DNA of 64,000 nucleotides. Origin: Thozetella sp. PMI_491. Its lineage: Eukaryota > Ascomycota > Sordariomycetes > Chaetosphaeriales > Chaetosphaeriaceae. Position 1 is the stretch's first letter; each line of letters begins with the position of its first letter. The position numbers and the translations under genes were made by a program. The DNA lies in NCBI GenBank assembly GCA_021432635.1, contig MU270042.1:409849-473848 (forward strand). Reading direction: 5' to 3'. The notes beneath the pieces are model-generated. The model had not been told where the DNA came from. It searched no databases and saw nothing but the letters and a program-made list of their open reading frames with translations. Positions 32,282 through 42,900 of this stretch are shown one piece after another.

Positions 32282-33118
32282 CTATTTCTGGTAAATCGCG
32301 ACATCCGCCACCATGCGAATTTTGTGAACGCCATCCTCAACCTTGTGCCATTCTCCCTGGCTCAACTCCTTTGCGATGGAGTCGATTGCTTCGTCCCATT
32401 TGTCCTCATCACGTTGCTGCCAACCACCGACAGGTGTGGCCAGGAAAGTCCAGGCGATCGTAGCCCAGCGCTTCATGTCGGTGCCGAGATTCAACCATGC
32501 CGGCTTCTCCACGTATTCGACGTCCGTCCAACCCGCATCTGTCGTCACCTGCTCGATCTTTTCCTTCTTGTACCAGCTTTTGCTGAGGAATGGAGGGATC
32601 GGTTCGTCCGCACCACGCGTCTTGTGGTGTGCGTTTTCTAAGACGAAGTGCCACGGCATCTCCTTCCACACGGCAACCGCGCCGGTTCCTCCCGGCTGTA
32701 GGGTTCGTCGGATGTGGGTCGCAGCCGCAACATCATCGCTTAAACCGGCGAATACGAAGGTTGTTAACGAAAGGTCGAAAGTATTGTCGGGAAAAGTAAG
32801 GTTGCAAGCATCCATGTTTCCGATTTTTACGGGCCAAGATGGGTTTTCGACAAGCTTTGACTGAAGCTGGGCTATGAACATTGGGTTGAGATCAGTAGCA
32901 TGGATCTGGATTTTTTCGGGCGGATTGGAATCCATGATGGCCATAGTAACCGCGCCGTAGCCGCAACCGTTGTCGTGTATGACAGCCGAGGGGGCAATGG
33001 GCGGCAAATCCTGACGCAGCAGGTCCCGCGCAATGGTATCGCTCACATCACCCTGGAGCTCCTGAAGAAGGGCACCATCGAACTTAAGGGCCTGCTTCGG
33101 GATGAATGGGGTGGCCAT
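32282..33118 (-). CDS. Class I SAM-dependent methyltransferase
   Basis: One exon, 278 residues, normal for a small stand-alone methyltransferase. Motif I is VIHDNGCGYGAVT (about 46-58), and the ribose-binding acidic residue lies in HATDLNPMF (about 74). NMDACNLTFPDNTFDLSLTTF covers motifs II-III and LQPGGTGAVAVW is the post-III strand, typical of UbiE/Methyltransf_11 enzymes. There is no signal peptide or membrane segment, so it is cytosolic. It is on the same strand as the LaeA-like methyltransferase 0.7 kb away and could be co-regulated with it. The substrate cannot be told from sequence; small-molecule or peptide O/N-methylation is the family norm. Confidence 0.9.
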   Translation of the reverse strand: MATPFIPKQALKFDGALLQELQGDVSDTIARDLLRQDLPPIAPSAVIHDNGCGYGAVTMAIMDSNPPEKIQIHATDLNPMFIAQLQSKLVENPSWPVKIGNMDACNLTFPDNTFDLSLTTFVFAGLSDDVAAATHIRRTLQPGGTGAVAVWKEMPWHFVLENAHHKTRGADEPIPPFLSKSWYKKEKIEQVTTDAGWTDVEYVEKPAWLNLGTDMKRWATIAWTFLATPVGGWQQRDEDKWDEAIDSIAKELSQGEWHKVEDGVHKIRMVADVAIYQK

Positions 33119-34055
33119 GACGGATGCCGGATTGGTTGTTCTGGGTGGAGAATGCCAGGAAATGGTAAAGGGACAGAATACCTTGAGTAAACGGTGACGA
33201 AAGGCCCTTGATGCCCCTAGCTAAAGAAACACGAATGGATTCCATCCTCGGCTTTATATTCATCCATCAAGCCGCCTGTGTGTAGCCTGATGTTTCTGTA
33301 GCCTGATGTGCAACGTACCTGCCCGCGTCGCTCCCTCCCTGCGTACCTTCCCACCTCCCTGCCAAGGCCCCTTCCGCTTCTGGGTTGGCTTCATCTGGCG
33401 GGTCCCGGGCAGCCTTGCCGGCGATTGGTTGATATAGGACCAACGACGTACTCGCATATATGACATATCCAAACAACTTGCAAGCTCATGTGTTGCAAAA
33501 TGTACATGTACGTCGAAGCAAACAAAGGTGCTGCTGATCCTTGCCCCTCTACGCAAACGCCACTCCCAACTCCCCGGTGAGGGCCAGTAATGGTCGCTAC
33601 CACATGCGGTGAGGTCGTTTCGCTCCTCATGCTGCCACTGCTGCTGCCTGCCTGGCTCTGTGCGACCCAGACCCTAGCCAATATATGCCTCTGCTACACA
33701 AGATGCGTAGTGTAAATTTCTTTTAGCCCTTCGCCCACCCCACTTAGGTGCATGCGAGTGTACCTAACTCATGTACTTTCCACCATGGGGGGCAGGTAGT
33801 TAGGTTAGGCATGCCTTTCGGCGGATAGGAGGGGTGGTCCATGTTGCTTGGTCTCCGTTTGCTTGTTCGAAATCGTATTTTCTTCCCGTTGGTGGGACCA
33901 GCCTGCTAATGATCTCTTTTTTTTTTTTTTTTCTCCCTTTCCCCTCGATCTTCCTCTCGCTATCCTAGCTTCCGGCATCGCGCTTTTCTCCGCTACGCCA
34001 GCGTCTCTTTCGTCAGTTGTTCGCTCGACACTACACCACCATTCATTCCACCACC
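33119..34055. other. Intergenic stretch with a T-rich tract
   Basis: No gene is seen before 34056. A long T-run starts near 33917, followed by a CT-rich stretch (33933-34055). Such tracts often precede highly expressed fungal genes and also occur in retroelement leaders. Confidence 0.5.
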
Positions 34056-34310
34056 ATGGCCAGCAAACCCAACCCTAGCGAGCCCACCCCCAGCGAACCT
34101 GCCTCTGGCAATGCTAGCGCGAAGGATGGACCACCTGTAGAGGCAGTCGCGCCGGCCGCTGCAGGGCTACCCCGGCCAGTCGCCGGACCGTTTCCCTGTA
34201 GTCGTGTAGCCAATCGGTACACGCCTGACTGCTCTTCCAGTCCGAGAGCGTCCGGGCACCGGTCGCTTTCCGTACTATTCGCGCGTACACCTAGGCATAT
34301 ACTTCACTAA
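34056..34310 (+). CDS. Pro/Ser/Ala-rich short ORF, possibly a gene fragment
   Basis: An ATG in good context (CCACCATGG) after a CT-rich leader opens an 84-codon frame. Its first 45 residues are low-complexity Pro/Ser/Glu/Ala; after that the text looks random. It may be the 5-prime end of a gag-like ORF or of a broken gene. The next ORF starts 115 bp downstream in another context. No function is assigned. Confidence 0.25.
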   Translation: MASKPNPSEPTPSEPASGNASAKDGPPVEAVAPAAAGLPRPVAGPFPCSRVANRYTPDCSSSPRASGHRSLSVLFARTPRHILH

Positions 34311-34425
34311 CATGTACCTTGGTATGTATCAGGTAGTAGGTGCCGCCATGAGGTCCTAAGGGTAGCCTTGCGCAGACACTCCAGACCACACAGCACCAAT
34401 TTCTATTTCCACCGCAGTTTCCAAT

Positions 34426-35586
34426 ATGCCAGCATTCATGTCTCCATTACATTCCTCCTGGTTTTGCATCCTCGCCGTGTCTCTGGTTGTCCTACTCCTG
34501 TCGGCCGCCTTTTCGGGCACCCTCCTAGACTTTTCCTACCCAAAGTTGGACACCCAAGCGAGTGGACTAGCTGATGTCCTGATTCTCGGCGGCTCTCACG
34601 CCGGCCTGTCAGCTGCCCTCACGCTAGCAAGACAGCAGATTGACTCTATAGTCTTCGATTCGAACGAGCCGCGCAATAAGTGGAGGACCCCTATCCACAT
34701 CGTCTCGACGTGGGACGGCCGCAGTCCCGATGGAGTCCGTAAGGCCAGTCGCAGAGAGCTGAAACGCACGGGGCTGGCAAGGTTTGTACAGACGCGCATC
34801 GAGACAATCAAGACCCTGGAAGGAAACCAGACACTCTTCGAGGTGGGTGACGCACAGGGAAGGACATGGCGAGGAAGGAAGCTGCTCGTGGCTACCGGAG
34901 TGGAGTTTACCTATCCCCCGATCAAGCTCGTCGGTAGGCACCCCAGGTTTCCTTGCCAAGGCCTCTTATGCGTCCCACTTGCTAAAACCTCCGATAATCA
35001 GCCTCCATTGCTTGTTTACCCGAGGCCTGGAGTTTAAGGGAAGCCGATCCGCTGGATTGCTTGCTGAAGGTCTTACCGGAAGCCCCTTCCATGCTGCCAT
35101 GTTAGTGGAGGATGCGCAGAAATTTGTCCACACTGTGACTGTCTACACCAACGGGAACCCAGCCCTAACCCACAAATCCAAGGATTGCTTGTTTCGAGAG
35201 GAGATGAGACGGTTCATGTCGATGACCGCGAGATTACGCAATTGTCCAAAGCCTCGGCTGGCTCCGGGATTAAGATTCACTTGGACAATGACGAAGTCAA
35301 GGCGGAGAGTTGTCTCGTCCGCCAGCCGGCGACTCAAGCTAGCCCGGAAATTGTGCGGCAGCTGGGATTGGAGTGCAATGAACGTGGGGATATCATTGGG
35401 AAGATGCCTTTCCAACACACCAATGTGCCTGGGGTTTTCGCTGCTGGTGATAGCGCGAGCCCTTTCAAGGTCGTGCCAAATGCGCTCTTCCAGGGCTCCA
35501 ACCCTGGTGCGGGGATCGCCCGAGAGCTGCCTAGAAGGGTTACTGGGCACGAAGCTGATCGCATAAAGGAACAGATGATAATATGA
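34426..35586 (+). pseudogene. GliT/thioredoxin-reductase-like FAD oxidoreductase, frameshifted and lacking the CxxC pair
   Basis: The N-terminal frame (34426-34933) has a hydrophobic lead segment, then the FAD-binding VLILGGSHAGLSAALTLAR and ATGVEF. A middle segment in another frame (about 35002-35180) matches the redox-centre region, but the usual C-x2-C reads CLFT, so the second Cys is Thr. It is followed by VTVYTNGN. The C-terminal part, back in the first frame (35185-35586), carries the second FAD motif, FAAGDSASPFK, and a normal end. An intron 34934-35001 is tempting (GTAGGC donor, AATCAG acceptor) but leaves the wrong phase. No intron explains the second shift without removing conserved text. 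Two compensating one-base changes or assembly errors are likely. Homologues form or protect disulfides (GliT) or oxidise other substrates. Without the Cys pair, dithiol chemistry is not expected. Confidence 0.6.
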
Positions 35587-37804
35587 ATATGGTCTTCTAA
35601 ACTATCGAGTTTCCTTTTGAAGGGTATATCATGGCCGTAGCTCAGACGTTGTGGGTATACCACGGATGCTGGAACGGCTAGGCGAGAGGGTTACCAAAAG
35701 GAGAGAAAGGTTAGAAGGGACATCAATGGTTTCCAGAGAAATGAAGCGCTAGGCCTAAAGGTACGTAATGATTGACCCTGACGGGCGTTCAATCATCTAG
35801 CTAAGCTTATAAGAGTGAGTATAGCTCACACCATGACAGAGTGCTCTACCATACCTCCTGCTTCGCTGCATGTTGCTGCCTGTTGTCGTATTGGGTCTCA
35901 TCCTCGCTGAAAAAGGCAACTGGCGCTCAATGATCCTTACTGTAATCAGAATATAGCACACTCGTGTATTAGCAACGACGTGGTTCAAGGTGGTAGATAG
36001 AACGTCTAGGGGCATTTCCCAACGTCATCGGTTGCTTCATAATTGTCTACCGAGAGCTAAATGCCTGCCTTCGATTCAGTACGGAGATATGAGAGTGTAT
36101 TACCCGACGGACTGTAAGTAAAACTTATGACTCCCACATGACTGAGGCTGTAGCATTGTAATTCCGAGGGACAGTGTACCATCGGTATCCGGATTCTGGA
36201 CGCCGAATGAGTGAGAGGTTTTGGTACGAGACGCTTCGAGAACTTCAAGTTGTTGACCTTCGATCGGCGCCCGAAAGATCCAAGTAAGGTATTTATATGT
36301 GGATTCGTGTATTGGAACTGTAGGCTTACCTGTTCGAATTAGCATCTTGTAAACGCGGAAAGTCTCTCTTACTCCAAATACCTCTTTCCGAGGTGGGGGA
36401 TATTTTGAATAAGTATACCATACCAAACTCAGAACAGCGCAGATGCTACTTGGTAGTTGAATATAGCATGTGTAGAGCTGTAAGATAACCAAGTTCTTTA
36501 TTTCGTGGGATATTTATGGAATATTTCTTATATCTTGGAATACGTCTTCGAAAAGACTGCAACAGATGTAACTCTAATGTAGAATAGTTAAAATACCCAC
36601 ATTTCTAATAAGTAAAGGCGAAACCAGACTCACTATTGTCATTTTAGTATGTTGAAGTAGAGTTGGTAGGTATAAAGGATGTTTCCGTTGATACTTTTCC
36701 TTTAGAGATCTGTATAGCTGACAGATGTTACAATCATATATCCCCTTGAGTTAAGAGGTTTTGGCCTACTAAAAATACTAAAAAGGCGTTGGTATGGAAC
36801 AAGAAATTACTCATTATCACCTACATATTCAGGTGCGTGTGAAATCACTATTTTAAGGCAGGTAAACACAGCTAAAGTGGCGGTATTTCCATACCCCAAA
36901 CCTTAGGCATAGGGCAGCAATGTAGCAGAAATAGGTAAGGTAGGCACCATTAAACACAGTAGAATTTTTGCATACTTGCCTATAGTTAAAAACTGTGTCC
37001 TAAGGCATTCATTGCGTATTATAATCTGTAGCAATGACAACTAGACCGATTCCTAATTCCTTCTGATTAAGATTCTTACTTTCAACTTATTCTATAATAA
37101 ACTTGGTAATAATAGCCCTCAACTTAGCAGCTACCCGATTTACTTTAGTCTTATCCCCAACACCCTCCTAGATCAATTCTTAATATATCAACCCAGTTAT
37201 CAACTCTAGATGCGCTGTTATCGAGCACCTACTCTCTAATATTCTAGAAGGGTATCGTATATAAAAATACAGTGGGGCATTTTATCAATCGGTCTAGCAG
37301 CCCTCCCATGATAACGACAGGTGAAAACGCAGGGTACAGACTGGCAAATTTTAGTACCATTTTCGCTGCGGCGTTAGTTGCGGTAGTTGCGCTCTGAAGA
37401 TAGGCACAGGGCTAGTATATTTTGACCGTTATGGGTTATTTGACGGCGGTTATTATCCCAACCAAGCCCTCTGTAGCGAGTGCTCGGTCCCATGTCATGT
37501 TTAACGTCTATGCTGACGGACGTAGTTCGCCTGATTATTATTTCACCCTGCCGCCGTAGTATACCGCTTTCGAGGGAATCGTGGAATATTGGGACAGTGC
37601 AAAAGCTACAACATAGTCTCAGATAGCATGTTTGTGTCCGACGTTATGTAAGAGACACCTTGCAGGATTTCTCTAGCTCAACTCTCCTTTCAGTCCTCGG
37701 TGTAATACAATGACCATGCGCCTAAGATAGTATTATGATAGACCCATTTCGGCCCAAGGTTTATTCTAGGCTTCAAGCTATACCATAAGTCCTTCCATTG
37801 TTTA
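35587..37804. other. Intergenic stretch, partly AT-rich
   Basis: 2.2 kb without a supported gene. 36.5-37.3 kb is AT-rich with stops in all frames. The short minus-strand ORF at 36100-36492 has no recognisable motif. Confidence 0.5.
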
Positions 37805-38755
37805 TCATGCTTTATGGTTTTGCGGATCTTGTCGGTAAACTCCACCTTCTTTTCGTGCCTTAAAAAAAAGCTCCATCGTCTGCCTTTTAATCTCTAGCTG
37901 TTCTACTTCGTCGTACATAGAGCATGGAGAGGCAGTAATGAAGTTGTATAGGAAGTCTGGATTGAGCTGCAGATCATAGTCGTGGGTTAGTACAAATTCT
38001 ATATAACTTCTAGTCTCATTGCTCCAACGGTAAGGAAGAAAGGTCTCAAGGACTCTTAAAGGCACTCTAGCGGTATTATCATGCTTGAGTAGCAGGAGTA
38101 TGAGTTGTTTCGAGGGATCTGCGAATTCCCAGTTACGTTTGCCGCTCACTGCAGTCTCCAGGATGCCTTGCGTGATTTTCAAGCCGGGGGTATGCTTGAG
38201 AAGCGGCTTCATGTCGTCTGGCTTCTTCACTGCTTGAAGAATGGTAGCGGTCACCTCTAGTTCCGGATTGCGCTGCAGGAGCAACTTGACGAGACTTGGC
38301 GCTTCCTCGTCATATGTTTTAACACTCAAAACTGTCAACATCACACTCTTCGTGATAGGCAAGCTTGTCTCATGCTCTATGAGGAGCATCAAACGCTTGT
38401 ATCTGTCGGCACTTATGTGAGTCTTGTCTTTCCTCACACCGGAAAGGATATCTAGGGTGATGCGGCAAATAGACTTATGGTTGATCAGCACTCGCATGAT
38501 TTTCGACTTTTTAGCAGCTTTGAGCATAGCACTTGTTACTCCAAGGCCCCCGTCGCGCTGGAGAAGAAGCGTCAAAGTCTCGGTCGCGTAGTCGTTCAGC
38601 TTTTCTAGTGCAGCAACAAGAACGGGCTCCGTCGCCTGGAGTGTTCTATCATGATTGAAAAGGAGATTGATGACCTGGCATCCGCTTAGCAGCCGCTGCA
38701 CGACGGCCACGCGCCCGTTGCCGGCAGCCCACGACAGCGGCGCCCGGTCGTCCAT
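37805..38755 (-). pseudogene. Ankyrin-repeat C-terminal fragment of a NACHT/ankyrin-type gene
   Basis: An open frame of 316 codons. Residues 3-25 are one good ankyrin unit (RAPLSWAAGNGRVAVVQRLL). The rest is a series of about 40-residue units of the kind ...VTxxxLxAxxK...MxxLLxH, seen in the C-terminal arrays of fungal NACHT-ankyrin (STAND) proteins. Immediately upstream the DNA reads TATTAG/GACATG, which looks like a splice acceptor. Beyond it lies AT-rich non-coding DNA with no NACHT or earlier ankyrin exon. The protein therefore seems to have lost its sensor and nucleotide-binding parts. The adjacent HET gene on the same strand suggests a former self/non-self recognition locus. It might still be expressed as a short ankyrin protein. 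Confidence 0.6.
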
Positions 38756-39024
38756 GTCCTAATATAAAATTCAGCAATTATACGGGGACCCTAGTACTGG
38801 GCCTCACGGCGAATCGGTGCTCATGCATAGCGCTCCGACTTTATGACCCCTTCGCTGTGGGCTCCACGACCGCTATAACACAGTCACTGCTGACAAAGGC
38901 ACGACACAGGCCCTTGTTTAATGCTATCATTAACTTGGCTCGAGAACATCCCCTCATTGGACAAAATAATTAAATGATGCCCTAAATTCAAAATCATTCA
39001 CGATAAGAAGGACTATATTAAGGA

Positions 39025-41256
39025 CTATATTAAAACTATATCCTGAATTGAGTAGTATTTTTCCAAAAAGTCTAGCTCATCATATTCTAGACGCTCCGTA
39101 CCGTAATCCCCCACAAAGTGGCGCAAGGAAGTATCGCCATACCCTAGGCGGCGAAACACTCCACTACCTTCCGCTGTTTCTTCGAGCAACAACATTGCGA
39201 TAGGGGAAACTTTGCCGCTAATCAGAGCCCAGCATTCTCGAGGCAGGTGGCGGGCGACATCCATCACTGCCATGCCGGCGTTGTAACCAGTCTGAAGGTG
39301 ATATACAGCACCAAGAGATCCGTCGGGTTGATACTTCATCCTGGCCAATGGTGCCCGTACCCTGAGCGATGACCGGAGTTGGTTTCCGAGGAAGTCATCC
39401 TCTATGTGAACCTGACTATTGGAGTTGCAAACTTCGACATCGACTTTTAGGAGGCGCAGCACGTCGGGCCATTCCGCCAACCCAGTTGATGATTCCTCGG
39501 AATTTTTGCTCATGTGCTGGAACTCAACAGGCCCATCAACGCTGGCCCAGGACCAAGTCGGTATCCGACTCATAAGGGTGTTAGTATCGGCCGGCCGCGA
39601 CAGGCTTTCGCACTCGTCGTAACCGGGTTGCCTGGAAGAAAACGGATACACAACCCTTGCGCTCCAAAAGCACGCCCGCATGAGGTCGTCTTCCCAGAGC
39701 CCAGCCAGATACTTCCCACGACCTAAGCCCATATTGCGAAGGTACCGGGCAGCACCGGCGACGGCAGGTAGCTTGTCGGTCACCATAGTCAGCTTTCGGG
39801 AGGTGAATTCCTCCACTAGGTGGTACCAGTCTTCCGAGGACGACTGGCCAATGCCTCCAAACACCCTAGGTCGTAATTTATTGAACAGGGCAACAGACTG
39901 GCCACGCCTGGCCGGGCAGTGCCCCACAGCCGCGGTAAAGCTCGCCGGGCCGCCGGTCTCCGAGCACACCCCCGTCCAACATTCCCAGTACATCTGGTCG
40001 TAGCCAATGTGTAACAAAGCTGGAGAGAGCAGCCGCTCCTGCATACACCAGCCCCGATGGCTCAGCGGGCAAACCACGAGTGCCTCGGCTGGGGTCCTGA
40101 GCTCCTTGCTTATGGCAAGCTCGGAGCTGATGATGGCCTGCCCCGTCCCACGCGGGCCCAGGAAACCTTCTGTGCTCGCCTTGGCATCTAGGATTGAGAT
40201 GGTCAGGGCCGCGCTACTATAGGCGGCAGTCATGCGGGAGGCTTCGCGCTGCCAGTCCGCCACCGAGTCCTGAATGATGCACAGGGCATCTATCCAGACG
40301 AACCGGAAGCCGAGTTCCCGAGTGAGGCGGATGGCGTCCAGAAAGTTCTGAGGCAGCTGGTCCAAGGGGAAGCCGCCCGGCAGCGGCTGTTGATAGGCGG
40401 CCAGGTTCGACTCGAGTAATTTGCTTGGGATATCCCCGCCCCAGCAATGGCTTAGAGCTACATAAGCGCCGCGCTCCTGGTTGCTCGGGACGTAGAGTTT
40501 AACTTCGGGCTTTCCGATCGTGCCCACGTCAATGACCCTGGTCGGCATCGCATTGTTCCGCTCGCCTTTGATGCAGTGGTCGTGCTTGCTGGTGCAATCC
40601 CGGATCCAGCATCGTGCCGTGGCCAGGGCGTCCTCGGATATGACGCGATTAGGAATCGCACGTTCCCATACCGGCTCGTCCCTGCGCTCGACTTCGGTGG
40701 TCATCTTGTCCACTGCAGCCTCTTCACGTATTGTGAGACCAGGCCGATAATCGAGGCTTGCTCCCCACGGCCTAAGTAGTCCTACGCGGTAGTACAGCTG
40801 CGGTTGACCTCCCAAGCCCGATGCCCAATTGAACCTCTCACGATCGTCAATTCTGCAATCCCCGAGGTAGTCCGGCTTGTCGCCGAATGCGACTCTGAAT
40901 TTAATTGAGTACCGAAAGTCCGGGTACAGCCATAGTTTGCCATTGCAGTCCCGCTCCTGGAAATCCGCGAGTAGGATGCGGCATAAAGAACAACCGGCAG
41001 TCCCGCTCGCGTCCAGCTCGGCCACGTTCTCGTGATGTTCGAAGGCAAAGCCATGCCACTCATCAATCCGAATCCAGCGGGCGGAAAGGTGGGTTCTCGG
41101 GCTGTCAAAGTTAAATTCGCTCCGTATAATATCGCATGCAAACTGGTGGCAGAGGCCGCAAAGATGGCTTCGTGGACTGTGCTGCATCGTAAGCGCGAGA
41201 GTCGGTGTGGTTGGAGACCTTGAGGAGTAGCAGGATGAAATCGAGATGAGGGGCAA
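39025..41256 (-). CDS. HET-domain protein (heterokaryon incompatibility family)
   Basis: One exon, 743 residues. The HET domain (about 262-420) shows its core blocks: YVALSHCWGG (about 265-274), LPQNFLDAIRLTRELGFRFVWIDALCIIQD (about 301-330), and the block after it with SRMTAAYSSAALTISILDA. A Cys-rich N-terminal segment (CGLCHQFAC and SLCRIL) precedes it, as is common in the family. The C-terminal 250 residues are less conserved; RIPTWSWASVDG (about 590) is the usual late motif. A second in-frame Met 23 codons in (MQHSPRS) may be the real start. HET proteins trigger cell death on fusion of unlike strains; most single-domain copies have no assigned partner. It lies just upstream of an ankyrin fragment on the same strand. 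Confidence 0.92.
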   Translation of the reverse strand: MPLISISSCYSSRSPTTPTLALTMQHSPRSHLCGLCHQFACDIIRSEFNFDSPRTHLSARWIRIDEWHGFAFEHHENVAELDASGTAGCSLCRILLADFQERDCNGKLWLYPDFRYSIKFRVAFGDKPDYLGDCRIDDRERFNWASGLGGQPQLYYRVGLLRPWGASLDYRPGLTIREEAAVDKMTTEVERRDEPVWERAIPNRVISEDALATARCWIRDCTSKHDHCIKGERNNAMPTRVIDVGTIGKPEVKLYVPSNQERGAYVALSHCWGGDIPSKLLESNLAAYQQPLPGGFPLDQLPQNFLDAIRLTRELGFRFVWIDALCIIQDSVADWQREASRMTAAYSSAALTISILDAKASTEGFLGPRGTGQAIISSELAISKELRTPAEALVVCPLSHRGWCMQERLLSPALLHIGYDQMYWECWTGVCSETGGPASFTAAVGHCPARRGQSVALFNKLRPRVFGGIGQSSSEDWYHLVEEFTSRKLTMVTDKLPAVAGAARYLRNMGLGRGKYLAGLWEDDLMRACFWSARVVYPFSSRQPGYDECESLSRPADTNTLMSRIPTWSWASVDGPVEFQHMSKNSEESSTGLAEWPDVLRLLKVDVEVCNSNSQVHIEDDFLGNQLRSSLRVRAPLARMKYQPDGSLGAVYHLQTGYNAGMAVMDVARHLPRECWALISGKVSPIAMLLLEETAEGSGVFRRLGYGDTSLRHFVGDYGTERLEYDELDFLEKYYSIQDIVLI

Positions 41257-42170
41257 TGGAGAAATGCCATCCTAGCCTTAGTGGAACCCAAGGTAAGCGT
41301 AAACTAACTAGGTTTAGGCATGGCCGCGCTACTGAATTGGAGGAACAGGGGTAAACCCTCGAGGTATGACTTTCTAATCTCGGCTATTAATCCCACGACA
41401 CGACAAAAAGGCCATCCGCTTACCTCTAACTATTATAGAATTATATATATACTTTTATAGTAATACATTCCCTTTCTAATAGAGTATTGTTTTATTCAAA
41501 TATGATATTATATTATATTACATAATATTTTACTCTCCTCTATGAGGGAACTTAGATTTTGAATAATAATATGATGGATCGTTGACAGTGTGGGCACTTG
41601 AGCCTTAATTACGTGGCTATTCCAAGGATCTAGCTTTGTCAGTTCTCTTGACTGCTTCAGTGCTGGCTATTCCGCACTTTATCACAAATACTCTGGGACG
41701 TTTAAACTAGACATTCTAACCACCTGCTCTTCTCAAGTAAAATATAATAATACAAAGCCTTGTCATCTTCTTTCTCAAGGAAATAAAGGCTTATCAGGAT
41801 TTTTTTTTTACTTAATTATCTTATTCTTACTCTTAAGTAAAAAATTATAACTAAACTTGAAGAGATAAAGAAGTTCTTTAGTAGATAAATAGTTAAGATT
41901 AAGTAAAAGACTAATATTTTTTACTTAGCTTATAATCTTATTTATATTAGCTAGAGGTTTACAATAGCTTTTTTTAAATATATAAATATTCTATATATTT
42001 AATTTTAGACTATTTGTTTCAGTAATACTTTCATAATAGTTAAGTAAAATACCACCCTTATTAACTGTTTTATATAGGAAATAATAGGTGGTTGAGGGGG
42101 ATGGGCAGTTGGCATGTAGGCCGACCTAATTTTAGTTATGAACATGACACAAGGTTAAAGTTAAACTTGT
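41257..42170. other. AT-rich intergenic block
   Basis: 41.42-42.06 kb is strongly AT-rich (TATA, TTAAGTAAA repeats), with no coding sense and a T-run near 41800. It separates the HET locus from the repeat at 42171. Confidence 0.5.
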
Positions 42171-42594
42171 TATTGAGCTGGGGGTAGTCAGTGGATTTTT
42201 TTCTTTAAGTAGTTAAGGGATGCCGTCCTGCCTCAGGGAGGAGGACCATCCCCATCAAGATCCATCAGTCCATTATTCTAGTAATCAACTTCATGCATTC
42301 GTTTCCCTAGATAAGACCAACCACAAAGACCAATCTATACGACCATTACGGGGCTTCGCCCCATTCCTACGTGTTCGTCCTGCCCTGGTCAGAGCCCAGC
42401 ACTCGTTGGATCTCACATTGGCATGCCCTCTTCCACATACCACTAGACTTACGCTGCTTCAACGGCCCTACCTACGAACTGGATCGCAAGGTCGTGGTAT
42501 TGGTTCCGCGCTGTGGCTACTAGGCTACGGAGTGTATGGTGGTGTTGTGTGTGGGTTGTTCCGCACGTGCTCTGCTTCCTGCTCCCCGTTCTCA
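42171..42594. repeat. Dispersed repeat, copy A (solo-LTR-like)
   Basis: 424 bp that align with 54556-55076 over their whole length except for one block of roughly 85 bases missing here. The ends read TATTGAG and CTCAATA, a short terminal inverted repeat. No clear target-site duplication was found. The open frames in it (42220-42630) exist in both copies and are repeat sequence, not a gene. It could be a solo LTR or a non-autonomous element. Confidence 0.8.
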
Positions 42595-42900
42595 ATAGTT
42601 ATAGATATTAGACCCTATAGTAACTTGTAGTATAGCCTACAGCCTTTATCTAGACAGAACATAGTCTCTAGTTTTCTCTTCGGCAATTAATCCAGTCTTC
42701 AGCTTTCGCTTACGTCGAGATCCGAACACTTATTGCTAATTACATGCCCCTCGCTACCCGCCCATCCTGGCTTAGATAAGATTCCCTTACATATTCGGCT
42801 GACCCCTAACCTTCCCTTAAGACTCCAGTGTTGTAATAAATAGGTATAATAGCGACTTAGCAGGTAGAAATAAAATGGGTATAGTTAGTTATGATACACT
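42595..42900. other. Intergenic flank of the acyltransferase gene
   Basis: 300 bp downstream of the minus-strand acyltransferase gene, with AT-rich patches. No gene is seen. Confidence 0.4.

Noticed and set aside
34934-35182. Introns 34934-35001 and 35101-35162 to make the flavoprotein continuous
   Set aside because: The first leaves a phase mismatch with the CLFT-containing segment. The second would remove the conserved VTVYTNGN text.
42220-42630. 136-codon ORF on the plus strand as a gene
   Set aside because: Essentially the same sequence occurs at 54.7-55.1 kb with indels that break the frame; it is dispersed repeat DNA.
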